Positions 27,204 through 40,616 of a stretch of DNA of 64,000 nucleotides are shown piece by piece. Each line of letters begins with the position of its first letter. Position 1 is the stretch's first letter. A model generated the notes under the pieces. The model made no database searches. It had not been told where the DNA came from and worked only from the letters and a program-made list of their open reading frames with translations. The position numbers and the translations under genes are program-made. This DNA is from Rosellinia necatrix (lineage: Eukaryota; Ascomycota; Sordariomycetes; Xylariales; Xylariaceae): NCBI GenBank assembly GCA_021209875.1, contig JAGYVD010000007.1, positions 992,001-1,056,000 on the forward strand. The letters run 5' to 3'.

Positions 27204-30200
27204 ATTAGTTTATGTTTTTAAAAAATAAATTTGTTAAACACAGCAACTATTTTTAATATAAATTAAAAAAGTTTAATTATACTGCTCGCTATTTAAAAAA
27301 TAAATGTTTAAAAAACTTTATATTATTTATTATTAACAATTATAATAAACCAAGATTAAAAACTAGCTAAAAAGCTTTAAGCTATTTTTTTTATTTTATA
27401 ATAATTTTAATAAATATAAAAAACGTAAAATTGTATATTAAAACTCAAAAATAGCCGCAAATAATAAGTTTATTTTATTTTATATTAAATTTATTTAATA
27501 AGCTAATATAATACAAATTAACCTCAAAAACTTTAAATAAAATATATATAATAAATGTTTTCAATCTTTAAATAAAGTTTATATAAACAAACTATATAAT
27601 AATATAATAAACTTTACTGCTTATAATAAATATATATAATTATATAATTGTTAACAGCAGAAAAGCTTTATTTAAAATAAGGCTTTACTGAAAAAAGAAA
27701 TTTAAAAAAAATTAAAAAGCTAAAAAAAACTTTAACCTAGGCCGCCCAAAATAATCCCTGCCTTAAAAATATTTATATTTTAAAAAATGATAATAAAAAC
27801 GTTATTACTATTAAATAAATAAAAAATGAAATACAAATTTATGTTAATGTAAAGTTAGACTAGTTTGAAGCTTTTATTTTGAACAATAAATATTTTATTT
27901 ATTATAAATAAAAATATTACGCCAATAATTATTTTTGGAAAAATAATTTTAATTAATTAAATAATATATATATTAATATTATTGCAAGAAAAACTATGAA
28001 AACAGATTATATCAAAACACAAAAATTAAAATAAAAAAACCAAAACAGGTTAAAATAAATAAACTTTTTTCAAAGCAGAAAATTCCAGCATTTAATATTA
28101 TTAAATATAATATAAAAAACGCTGTTTAATTTTTAAAAAACATGTTAGAAAAAATCGTTTTTATAAATTAGATTATAATAAATAATAAATTTATATTATT
28201 TATTAGAGCTTTAGCTAATATAAAAATAAAAATATATATATTAATTAACATAATTTTCACGACTTGAATGATAAAATATTTCATAAATAAAATTATCACA
28301 AGCTTTAAACTAGCTATTAATATTAAATAGAATATCAATTTACCTTAATAACTAAATTTAGCTTTAAAAATATATTTAGATATATGAAAAATATAAGATA
28401 AAAAGCTTGTTTAATTATAATTAATATAAAATATAACGTAATTGTTAAAAAGAAATTATAATTATTATAACATATTAATAAATTTTTATATAAAGAATTT
28501 TTATTTTTAAATAATTAAAGACTAAAATATTAAGCTTTTAAATGTTTAATAAATAAAACTGGCGACCTGTTAAAACATTTTAAATATTAAAAAAACGTTG
28601 CTTGAAAAAAAAAGCTAATAAACCGCAAAAATAAAAAACATAAAAATAAATGATTTAATTAAAAGCGCTAAAAAGAAAAACTATAAAAATAAAATGTTTT
28701 GAATTAAAAATAATAAAAGATTATTGGGTTAAAAATTAAGCTAATTATAAATAATATAAACTAAAAATAAAAACTCTGTTTGAAAAAAATATTTAAAGCT
28801 TGTATTAATTTTAATGAGATGTTATTGAATAATATAAATATTATTTTATAATACTTATAACTATTAAAGCTAACGCTTTTAATATAAGGTTATAATAAAA
28901 TAATTAAATATATTAGAGTATAACTTTATTATATAAAATTAATAAAATGAGAAAATAAAAAAATTAAATTTAAAAAAAAACTAAAAAAAAACTTATTACA
29001 CATCGTTTTAAACGTGTATTATAAATATTTAGATATTTTTTTAAAAGCTGCTTTAAACAACCTGTTTTTATATAAACTAACAGTTAACTGTTATTTAATG
29101 TTAAATTAAAATCTAAGTTTATTAAAATATAGCTTTTATATAAAATATTATTTAGAAAAGCGAAATATATTAATAATATATTTATAATAATTTAGCAAGA
29201 AAATTATAAAACTTACGCTAGCGATTTTAAACTGCTTTTATATTATTTATATATAAAAAGAACAGGTTTTTAGGTTTATATATTAATTATAAAAAACTTA
29301 ATATTTTAATTTAATAAAACGAAAGTTTATTATTATTAATTGAAAAAACATTAGCTTATATTATATAAGCTCAAATATTTATAAAAATTAATATTAAACG
29401 GGTTGGTTATTATATTTATATTATAAAACAAAACTTAAAAGTAATTATGTTTTGAATTTAATATGATGCTTATTAATTTAAGCGCTTCTTTTTAAATTAA
29501 TTAATAAGTCGGCTATTTTTAAATATATGTTAATAATATACTATAAAAATATTTTAATATTTTTACGTAACTTATATTAATAATATTTCAATTTGTTTAA
29601 ATAACAAGCTAAAATATTAATACTATATGAATAAAATATTATAAGGTTTTAAAAAACAAAATTATGAGCTGACTTAAAACAATATAAATTTTATATAAAA
29701 AAACTAAATTGTTTAAATTTATTATTAGAACTAAAAACATAAAAGTTAACTTTAATAAAATCAAATTTATTTTTCATTAAAAAAGCTTTAAAAAAATAAA
29801 ACGTTATTTAAAGAAATATGTTTATTGTTAAGTTTTTATAATTTTTATAAAAAGTTTATTTTAAAATATCATTAAATAATTAAACTATTAAACAATTTAT
29901 TTTATACATAAACTTATTTAATTTAATTTAAAATTTGTTAAAATATTAAAAAAAAGGCTAATTAATATATTAACACTAGAGCAATTTAATTATAAATATA
30001 AACAGGTTTAATAGAGTAGCAGCCGGGCTGTTATTATAACAAAAAATACTAAATAACCTGTAACATCTAGTTATATTTTATTTAAAAACTTTTTATAACA
30101 TAAAATTAAACTATAGTATTTATAACAAAAAAATATTAGCTGTTATTAAAACATTATTATATTAAAAAACAGAATTAATAAGCATATAATAATTACTGCT

Positions 30201-33200
30201 GTTTTAGTTATTATATATTATATTATATTAAAATATTTAATATAAAGTTTTTTCAAATTGAAAATAAACTAAACAAGCTAAGCTGATTATATATCATAAT
30301 TTCAATAGTATATATTACTTAAAATTAAAAAATAATAAAAAGTATTTTATTAAACTAATAAAAGATTTAACAATATAAAAATAATATAAAATAAACAAAA
30401 ATGATACCTTTTATAGGCCGGCGATTTTAAAATAAAAAATATATATATAAAATATAATGTTTTTATTATTATTAAAAATAATATTAATAAACATAGTATT
30501 AAAAATAAATTAATATAATATTAGTTTAAATAAATATTAAAACAAAAGCTTAAGCTAATAAAAACTTTAATTAATTAATATTAAAAATTTATTGTTATAT
30601 AAAAAAATTGATTATTTTTAAATTATATATTTAAATTATAAAAAATAAAAGATTTAATATTTTTATATTATTAATATTTAAAATTATATTATAAAATAAA
30701 TTAATATATAATAAACTATTTTTGCTAATTTATAAAAATCTTTTATAATAAAATATTAAAAAGCTAACTTTATTATTAATATTAAAATATGTTTAGAAAT
30801 TTATAATAATCAATTTTAAACGCTTTTTCAAAAATAGATATAAAAATAACATAATCTTTAACATAATTAATAAACTATTAAAACTAAGATAAATAATTAC
30901 ATATAAAACATTTATTATAGTAAAAACACTGTTAAAATATATTATAAAACCTTTTATTAAATATATAAATACTTAAAAATAATAATTAATAACAAAAAAA
31001 TTGTTTATTATTAATTTCATAAATAGATTATTAAAAATATATAATATAAAACTAGTTTTTTATAATAAAATTAATAAAAATAATATATTAAAAATAAATA
31101 AAAGTTGCAATTATATATTAATTATTTTTTAAAAAACGATTTAAACATAGTTTTAGCTTTAAGTATAGTTTAAATATTTGTATTTTATAAAGCTTTAACC
31201 AACATATTTTCAAAAAAAAAATTTTAATAAATAGGCCGCTAAATATAATGTTTAATTGAAATGGTTAAATCAACCTAAAATAATTACAAAAAATTAAGTA
31301 AAAAAAACTATTTAATAAAAATATAACCTTTTATAAAAAGTTTAAAGTTATATAAAAAAAATATACATATAAAAAATATAACACTAAATAATTATATAAG
31401 CTCATAAATATAAAAACAACTTAAATTTTATAATTCAAAACTATATATTTATGTTAGGGAAAAAAAATTAAACTAACTGTTTTAATAATAAATTTAATTA
31501 TTTAATAATATCATAAGGTGATGGAATTATTAATATTTAAATTAATTATTTTAATATATTTAAGCTAACATTATTAATAATGTAACAAAAAACTTTTAGT
31601 TTTATCTTAAATAATTATAAAAATATATAAATAACCTGCTGTTTAAATAAAAGTCCTCTAATTAAAAAAATAATTAATAAAGCGTTAAAAGATTTGTTAT
31701 TAAAAATCTAAAAACGAATTATTTTATAAAATATTTTATAAAATATTTTAAATAAGCTAAAAATATAATAATAATTAATATATAACAGTAGTGTGGAACA
31801 GCTTGGCAATTGAGCCAGGAATCCCTATTCTGGGGATCTCTTAAGCAGAGGATGCACACATATAAAATACAGTTCTAATGCCGCATTTATAAACGCTACG
31901 CGCGCAGACTAATAACTATTTTTAAAATTGTTCTTATTCTATAATTAATATATATAAATACCTATAGCTTAGTATATAAAATAAAGCTTTTAATAAATTT
32001 AATTATTTATATTAAATATTTTTAAAATACTTTTATGTTTTTAATAATTAATAAATCTTTTATAAATCTATTTATATTTTTGTTAAAATTATAAGCTTAG
32101 TTTATTATTAAACCGGTGCTTTTTTTAAAAGTTATAATTTATTTAATTTTAAAATATAAAATCGATTATTTAAATTTTTATACAAGTATTATTACTTATT
32201 TTAATTAAATTTTTATATTTTAGTTTAAAAGCTTTTATTTCTGCTACAGCTTTTAAAACAAAACTACGTTATTTTTGCTTCCGCGATAACAGCTTTAACT
32301 ATAAAAATGAAAACAAATGTTTTTTTAAAAGCTATTTATAATTAAAATCGCTAATATATTTATTTAAAATATAATGTTTAAATAAAAAGTATTTAAGCGC
32401 TTATTAATTTTAAAAATAAAAGCTTTATAAATAACTTAAATTTATTTTTATATAATTAACATAAAAATTAGCAGCAGCATATTTTAATTAAATAAAAAAA
32501 TTATAACATATAAGATATATATATATAAAAGTTTTATATAAAAATTTTAACGGTTAAAATTTTTAATGCTTAATATTTTTAAACTTACTATTTAAAAGTT
32601 ATTACTAAGCTTTTAAATATTTAAATAAAATATTTTATTTAGTTTTAAAATAGAACTTATTTTTAATTATATTAGATAATTATATGTAAATAAATTAATA
32701 AAATAATTAATATTATATATTAGAATTGCTATTAATATAAATATTAAAACCGCAAATTTTAATTTTAAAACTTAATTTTTATTTTATTTAACATAATTTT
32801 GCCTCCTTTATTTTCTTTTTATATTATTTAATACAAGCTATGAAAAGCAGAGCTAAAATAATAACACAATATAAAAAATAAAAATAAGTATATTAAAAAT
32901 AATAATTTTAAAGTTTTCTGGTAGGAATAAAATATTTACAGTAAAAATCTTTTAGCAGCAATAAATATCTATATAACGCTTAGTTAAAAGCGTTGATAAC
33001 TTATTATATTAATTAAATGTAAGCAATTAAAAAGAATACGTTTATTTTAATAAAAAATAATGAAACTTTTCATATTATAATTAATAAATATAACCTAAAA
33101 AAACAAATAAGTTTAACATATTTATAAGTTTAATAAACTCATAAATATAAAACAAATTTTTAGCTAGCATGACAATATATTTAAAAAATAAAGCTTAAAA

Positions 33201-35318
33201 AACATATTAAAATAATTTAGCTAATAATAAAAATTATAAATATTGATATTTAAATAAAGTTAAAAATATTTATTTCTAGCTTTTGAGGTTTATAATAAGC
33301 TTTAGTTTATAATTAATAAAAATAATGTCTATTAATTTAATAAATATTAAACTGATATTACAAAAATTAAAAAATTAAAAAACAGTAGTTTTATATACAT
33401 TATAAAAACTTCTATAATAAAATTGCTAATAATTTGGAAATATTTTTACAATTAAATTTAAAAGATATATATGAGCAGAAAATATATTAATTAATAATTA
33501 TAAAACATTATATTTAATTAATAATAAAATGCTGTTATAACTTAAAATTTTATTTTAGCTAAAAATAAGAATATAGTTTATATAAACATTTTATAGTTTT
33601 TATTATAAATAAAAACAAAAGAATTATTTATAAAACATTATTTAGCTTTAAAAAATTTAATAATAAATATAATGCTTATTAATATTGTATTAATAAAAAC
33701 ATTTTATATAAAGATTATTTTAAAAGCCTGTTTAACCAAAAAAAAATTAAATATTATAGTTTTGATTATTTATTACGTTGTAAAAATATAAAACATAATA
33801 TTTTGAGAGTTTAACTTATTAAATATTATAACTCAGTTTTTTTAATATAAACTTAATTTTTAATATTGAAATAAAAGTTTACATTAAATATTAATAAAAC
33901 AATATTAATAATTTTTAACTGTGCTGTTGCATTAATTATATTTAATTAATTTTAATATATTTTAGCTTATAAGGTATTTTAAAAGATTTTAAACTAAACC
34001 GAAATTCTAAAGCTTTTTAATATTAATAATTACAACCTTTAAAAGCTATGCTTTATAAGTATTAATATATATAATTAAAAATATATAAACTAATAAAAAT
34101 TTATATATTAAAAATAAAATATATGCTATTATATATATAATATAATAAATACTTTAAATAATTTTTAAACAAAAAACTGTTTAATTTTTTAAAAGCTGTA
34201 TTAAAATTTGTTTAATTATTTAACAAAACATAATAAATTAAATTAAACTTTAATAATTAAAAATAAACATATTAAATTAATTTATATATATTTTTAATAA
34301 ATAAAACTATTGTATAAGTTTTTAAAAATCAAACAATTCATATCTCAAAAAATATAATAAGCTTGCAGTTTATATTATTAAAAGCGATTTAAATGTTTTT
34401 ATAATGGCTTATAAACATAGAAAATTAATAATAAGCTTTTTTTATTTTATTTTAAAAAGCTTGTTAAAAATATTAGACAAGCTCTTAAAAAAATTAATAA
34501 AATAAACAAACCATTTAATAAAACCGGCCTATTATTAAAACTATAGCCAAAAATATTTTAAATAACTGCCTAACTATATAATAAAAGGTTTTTAAAGCTT
34601 AGAACTTTTACGTTTTTTATTATATATTTAAATATTAATTAACGTAATATTATTAATAATATAACCTATCTCAAATAAAAATATTAATAAGCAATTTATA
34701 ACTAGATTAAAACAGAATAAATATATATATAAATGTTGCGCGTACCTGGTGAAAAAAAAAACTTGCTGCTAAAAAGCAGCAAATATATAAAATCAGACTT
34801 TAAGCTTATATTAAATATTTAATTAAATATAAAACAATTAATTTATATTATATATAAGTTTTTCAATGATAAAAACTCATTACTATTAAACATATTAAAT
34901 TAAATAAAAAGTTGTTTTATTTTAAAAAATAAAAAAAACTAACTATTAAAAGTAAATAAATAATAATAACAAAACTAAAAGCTTTAGATTTAATAAATAA
35001 ACAGCAGTATAAAATAAATAATGAATAAAAGCTGAAAAATATATTATATATCGCTTTTAAAAATATAAGAAATATTATAAACATTTTTATTTATAGCCTA
35101 ATTAATTAAATTAATAAGGATAAGTTAAAAATAAATATGCCAGCAGAACAAATTTTAAGCTAGAAACTAGTTTTTTAAATATAACAGTAAAAACTTATTA
35201 TTTTAAAGATAACTTTTAAACTAAAAAGAGTTTTAATAAAAAGCTTTAAAAATAAAATAATTATAACGCGCAAAAAAAACAGTTATTTATAACGTTTTAA
35301 AAACGTTATAAATTTTAT
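27204..35318. other. AT-rich gene-free stretch with one island at 31.8 kb
   Basis: Eight kilobases of RIP-type sequence, with TCA/TGA retention as in 22.5-25.8 kb. No gene, tRNA or repeat family recognised except the GC-normal island at 31,785-31,912. Minor less-degraded spots are at 27,730-27,760 (CCTAGGCCGCCCAAAATAAT) and 34,735-34,765. Confidence 0.65.
31785..31912. other. Unmutated GC-normal island
   Basis: About 128 bp, starting near ACAGTAGTGTGGAACAGCTT and ending near CTACGCGCGCAGACT, with TATAAAATA at 31,861. A TGTGGAAC start could be an LTR end, but I find no second copy, no clear duplication and no frame. Confidence 0.5.
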
Positions 35319-35363
35319 AATAAGTGTTATAGGCAGTGCCTATAAGGAAGTATCAGCGCACGG

Positions 35364-35586
35364 CAAACTGCCATATACCCCTATCCTGAATAATCGCTGA
35401 ATAGCTTGTAAACTAACTACTAAACCTGGACTAGTATAACTGGAACTGACTAGCCTTATAAAACTGCGTCTTACAAGCTACGCATATATTGTTTATAACT
35501 TTTGTTATTTAGCTTAAAAATAGACCTTATTTGCTACTTTAATAAATGTACTTTTAGGCATAGCTTTTTATATATTTTCTAGCTTT
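35364..35586 (-). repeat. Palindrome left arm (family 2, RIP-mutated)
   Basis: A 223-bp arm complementary to 35,674-35,894, with an 87-bp spacer. Against the right arm nearly every difference is a transition in the RIP direction (for example AAAAGTACATTTATTAAAGT here, read on the minus strand, for GAAGGTACACTTATCAGGGT). Left of it, 35,267-35,300 is again complementary to 35,893-35,930, so the palindrome continues after a 63-bp interruption that carries TGTTATAGGCAGTGCCTATA. Confidence 0.88.
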
Positions 35587-35673
35587 TTAAAGCTTCCGTT
35601 GGATCTATAGCGAACCGATCAGGAGCTCTTTAAGAGCTGCCTCCGACTAATCAAGCGGAATCTACTTTAGCAC
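35587..35673. repeat. Palindrome spacer with inner hairpin
   Basis: The 87-bp spacer contains a perfect AGCTCTTTAAGAGCT palindrome and an imperfect outer pair (CTTCCGTTGGAT versus ATCAAGCGGAAT). The whole could therefore fold as a cruciform. The left repeat copy near 11,545-11,610 keeps a fully RIP-converted version of the same spacer, so the structure predates the duplication. Confidence 0.75.
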
Positions 35674-35894
35674 AAGCTAGAAAATATATGAAAGGCTATG
35701 CCTGAAGGTACACTTATCAGGGTAGCAAATAAGGTCTATTTTCTAGCTAAGTAGCAGAAGTTATAAACAGTGTGTGCGTGGCTCGTGAGACGCAGTTTTA
35801 TAGGGCTGGTCAGTTCTAGTTGTATTAGTCCAGGTTTGGTGGTTGGTTCACGAGCCATTCGGCGATTGTTCGGGGTAGGGGTATATGCCAGTTG
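35674..35894 (+). repeat. Palindrome right arm (family 2, nearly unmutated)
   Basis: The best preserved family-2 sequence in the window, for example GGCTCGTGAGACGCAGTTTT and GGTTGGTTCACGAGCCATTC. It serves as the reference for judging RIP in the copies at 4.2, 11.6 and 35.4 kb. No open frame longer than a few dozen codons. Confidence 0.88.
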
Positions 35895-38800
35895 TTATAA
35901 ATAACTGTTTTTTTTGCGCGTTATAATCATTGTATTTGTAAAGCTTTTTATTCCTATACCCACTTGCCAGGCCATGCCGAGTCCCCCTGAACCTAGTCAT
36001 GAGAGGTTTAAACGCAAACTTTTAGCCTGGCCTAAGAAGTTCACAGGGGACCGTTTTAAATAGGCCGCATAAAAGAAGTCTATGTTATATAAACTATAAA
36101 TAAGCAAAGAATTTATAAGCAATAATAAGTCAAAATAATACAGCATTTATAAGCGGCTTAAAAATAACGTATAAATTGTTGTTAAATTGTTTTATATAAT
36201 AAGTAGTTTTAATATAAAAGCCGACTTAAAAATATTTTTATAATATATTAAAATTATTTATAATAATTTAAATAAAGCTGTATTATTTATTATAAGCTAT
36301 ATATATTTTCTTAAAAAGCTAATTAATATTTTTTATGTTTTTTTAATTTAAACAACTATTATTAAAATTAAATAAAATAAACTAAATAAATAATATTAAA
36401 TTACTGCTTATTTTAAAAGCTATAAACAACAAGTTTAAAACAGCTTTTATAAACATATAACTATTTAATAATTATTAAAATTATTTTAATTACATTTTAA
36501 AAATAATACGCAAATTAAAAAAACTATTAAACTATTATATTAAAAGCAGCGCTTGAAAAAAGCGTAAATATAATATAACTTATAAAAAACTAGCAGCAAA
36601 TTTAAAAAAGAATATTAAAATAATAAAAGTTGTTTTTTTTAAGCTTACTACTTGATAAAGCTTTTTAAGTAAAGCTTAAGCTGTTTAAGCTATAAAAAAA
36701 AACGCTGCAAAAAAAAAAAAAACTGTTTATAATATAAAAAACTAAGCTATTTTGTTAAGTTATGCTTTATAAAACTAACAAGCAAGTTAAATATTTATAT
36801 AAATAACATAAAAATAAAAAAACATTAAATATAAGCAATAGAAAACATGTAAAAAATAAATAACTTTTAAAAAAAAAACGCTTTTAAAAGTTAATATTAA
36901 CTTAAAAAAAGAACTATTATTAAACAGCTAATAAACAGCTTATTTTTTATAATTAATATATTTATGAAAAAAACATAATTTTAAAAAGCTTTAATAAATA
37001 TAAATATTATGCAGCTATTAATAAAAATATTATTTAAAAATACAGGTTATTATATATAAAAAAAAAAAAGCTTATAAACAGCCTTTAAAAATAAATAAAA
37101 TAATTTATTTAAACGTAAATATAAACAAATATATAAAATAAATATATATATATAATAAAAGAATTATAATATTTATTAATATTGAAAAAACTTTATTTAA
37201 AATATAAAAAATAATGTATGTTATATATAAATATTATATAAATATAAAAACATAAATAATAGAATAGTTATAAAAATATATATAAAAATTAAATAAAAAT
37301 TATTAAAACAGTTTGAACTATATTTATAATTAACGCTGTTATTTTTCGTAAAAATAAAAAGGAAATATAGAACTAACACGTTTAAATAAAAACTATTTAA
37401 AGTTTTTTATAATAATTGCTTAAATAAACTAAGCTTTTAATTTAAAAGTTTTAAATATAATTTCAAAAAACTTTTAAAGAAAAAATAAGCTAAATTATTT
37501 AATAAATATAAAATTTAAGCTTTATTTTTAACTGTTTAAAATTAAATTATAAAATATGTTTAAACATGAATATATAAAAACATAAAAATTAATTTCATTA
37601 AGCTTTTTATATAATATATTAACAAATGAACTTTTTATTTTTAAAAAACTTGTATTAAACTATTAACTAAAAAAAAATATATATATATATATAAGCAGTT
37701 TGCTAATAAATATATTAATCATTTTTATATATAAGCTTAATAATAACTTTTATTTTGATTATAACTATAAAACGTTTAATAATATTATTAAAAACCCTAA
37801 TATTATTTTTTTATGTTAAAAAACGTTTGAAATGTTTTTATAAGTTAAATAATTTATTAAATTAAACGTTAAATCAGCTTTTATAAAATCAAAATATAAA
37901 AAAATAAATCAAAAATAGTTTTTTAAACTAAGTTTAAATTATTTAAATAGCTAATAATATTTTTAAGTTTATATAAAGCTTTTATAACGTTTTAACGTTA
38001 TATTAAAAACATATTTTAAAACTTTTTAAATCGTTTTTATATTATATATATTAATAATATATTTATGTATTTTTTAAGTTGTTAAGCAGATTATTATTAT
38101 AAAATTAAATAAGTTTTAAGCTGTTTTATAAACGCTAGCTTTTATTTAAATATTAATAAAAATACATTTAAAGATTTTATAATAAAATATTTAAAATTTA
38201 TTATAAAAACAGGTAAAAAATTACTATAAATTTTAAAAGCTATATATAATTTATAAATAAAAATCTTTTATAATATTTAAAAGCATTTAGAAATTTTAAG
38301 CTTTATAAACTCTTATAAAAACTTTATAAATATTTATTAAAAAAACAGCTTTATTAATTACAGTAATAAAAAAAACGTTTCTTTAAATAAAAATTTATAA
38401 AAACGCAGCTTTTAAAATATTTAAAAATATTTTTATAAATAAATTTATATAAGCTTATTTTAATTTTAATAAAAAACTTTTATAAAAATAACCTGTTTAA
38501 AATAGTTTTATAAACAATATTTAAGCTAATTAAAGAAAAACAAAAATTATAGGTTGTTATATATTATTTATGTTATTTTATAGTTGCAGAAATTAACTAT
38601 AAAATTTATAATAAAGTTTTCTTTATAATTGTAAGCTATTAATAAGCTTAATATATTAAACTTAAAAATATAAATATATTTTCTATTATAATATTTAATT
38701 ATAAAAACTTTGTTTATTTTACAACTATTAAAAAATTTATCAAAAAACAGGTCTGCTGGGCTAAAAAATTAATTAAATATAAATTTAAACTAAAGTTTTA

Positions 38801-40066
38801 TAAAAAACGTTTAAACAGTTAAATAAACATATTGTTAAAGCATAAATAAACATATCATTAAAGAAAAAAAACTTAAAATAAAAAATACATAAATAAAATA
38901 AACAACGTTTAAAAAAAAATAGCTGCTTATTAAACTTTTTTAAGCTAACTATAAACTATTTAAACAAATAAATTAAAAAATTCACTAGTTTTTTTTTAAA
39001 ATTTCTTTTTTTTAAATATAAAAACCTAGCTAAGATTTAAAATACTGCTTTTAAAAAAAACCTAAGTTATATATATATTACCTGCGTTATATAAAAAAAC
39101 GCCCGCGTTTTTTTTTTAAAATTCAAAATTGAAATATTAATTATTAAATATAACTTAAACCTGCGCAGCCCGTTAAAATTTCGCGACCAGTTTTAAATCT
39201 TTAATTAAAAACTTTTTCAACAAAAATAACATAAAACATTTATAACCTATATTTAATAAAATATTCTAGTTAAAAAAAAACTCTTATAACAATATTTAAA
39301 AACTTTTTTTAATTAACGTTTTTAAAAAATATAAAACATTTTATATATAATTATAATATTTACAACAGAAAAATAATATAAAAAACTAAAAAAGCTTATT
39401 ATATTTATTACTAGTTTTTAAATAATATTAAAATAAAAATTTAATAAACTTTATAATACACTTACTAATTAAAAAAATACAACAATTTTATTAACTTGAT
39501 AATAATTATTAACAAGCCTAATAAAGCTATTATATTAAACGTAATAGTTTTAATAAACATAAAAGCTTATATTAAATAGTTTATATAATATTATTAGCGT
39601 TATTATAAGTTTTTTACAGCTATAATTAATAACAAAATCATAAATTAAACTAGTTGTTTTTCATACAAAATATACTTATTAATAAATATTAAACAACGTT
39701 TATTTATTGCTTACTACTTAACAATAAACAAAGCTATAAAATAAATAAATTAAAAAATACTAGCATATTTATAAGTATACGTTATTTATACTTAATATAA
39801 TTAGCTTATATTATTTTTTAAAGCTGTATTTGCTATAAATAATTAAAATATTACAACCACGAGGCTAAACTTTTTTTTTATAATTTATAAATATTATGTA
39901 GCTATTATATAAATCATTAAACGTTTAACGTGACTAGCTTGCAACTTATAAACTTTAGCTAAAATATTTATATAAAAGCTAAAAAATAATATAAAATTTG
40001 CTTAAGCAGCTATAGTTATAACATAGCAGAACTAAAAAAAAAAAAAAGCTGCTAATAAGTGTTATA

Positions 40067-40127
40067 GCCCACAGATATGATGGCGATCCCTGATTGGCTC
40101 CCTGGCTAGGCAGGTACAGAGTTTTAT
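40067..40127 (+). repeat. Family-3 fragment
   Basis: A 60-bp unmutated fragment. ATGGCGATCCCTGATTGGCT, then CCCTGGCTAGGCAGGTACAG, matches the 25.85-kb island. It lies directly against the end of the long repeat's right copy and starts TATAGCCCACAGATATG. Confidence 0.7.
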
Positions 40128-40340
40128 ATATTTTATTAAAAGTTTTATTAATAAAATAATTAAAAAATTTAAACGTTATATAAAATAAAGTTATTCTTTA
40201 ACGTGCTAAAATTTTAGTTTTTTTTTTAATTATTTTTAGCTTTTATAATAAAAGCTATTTTAAAATTAATTAATAAAAAATATTTAAAAAAAATAGTTTT
40301 AATGTTAGAACTATAGCAATTAGTCATAGTTACTTACAGC
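40128..40340. other. AT-rich spacer
   Basis: RIP-type sequence between two repeat families; nothing recognised. Confidence 0.5.
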
Positions 40341-40616
40341 TGTTATACGTGCATATACTTTATATAAGCATATAGCGTATATATCACGTATATATATATA
40401 GCGTGTATGCTTTATATATAAAACAGGCTATGTTATCGCTGTTATTTTAATAAGTTATGCGCTAGCAGAATTTTTATATAAAACTTAAAATAATACTACA
40501 TATAATAGTTATTTAAATAAAATTATTAAATATAATAAACATTATATAATAAAAGTTATATTTTGTTTTATATATGAACAATATATATATTGTATATATA
40601 AAGCTTATTTAATATT
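40341..40616 (+). repeat. Family-5 LTR-like repeat, copy 1
   Basis: Starts TGTTATACGTGCATATAC, then CGTATATATATATAGCGTGT, then ATAAAACAGGCTATGTTATC. The 40,411-40,616 part aligns with 47,760-47,966 (AAAACAGGCT, AATTATTTAAATAAAATTAT). The 3' hairpin intact in the other copy is RIP-converted here to ATATATATAT. No coding frame. Confidence 0.75.

Larger units (their letters stand above)
35319..40066 (-). repeat. Long inverted repeat, right copy (~4.7 kb)
   Basis: Reverse-complement partner of 7,360-11,900. From 36.1 to 40.06 kb it is heavily mutated. From 35.3 to 36.07 kb it is much less so: 35,935-36,070 still reads GGCCATGCCGAGTCCCCCTG and CCTGGCCTAAGAAGTTCACA, where the left copy has only A/T at the matching positions. 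The 15-mer TAATAAGTGTTATAG occurs exactly at both edges (35,318-35,332 and 40,053-40,067). It could be a target-site duplication, but TGTTATAG is also the start of two LTR-like families here, so that is unresolved. Confidence 0.83.

Noticed and set aside
35318..40067. 15-bp TAATAAGTGTTATAG at both edges as target-site duplication of the right long repeat
   Set aside because: Not accepted as proven: TGTTATAG is the start of two LTR-like families here, and the left copy seems to keep part of one junction, so it may belong to the elements themselves.
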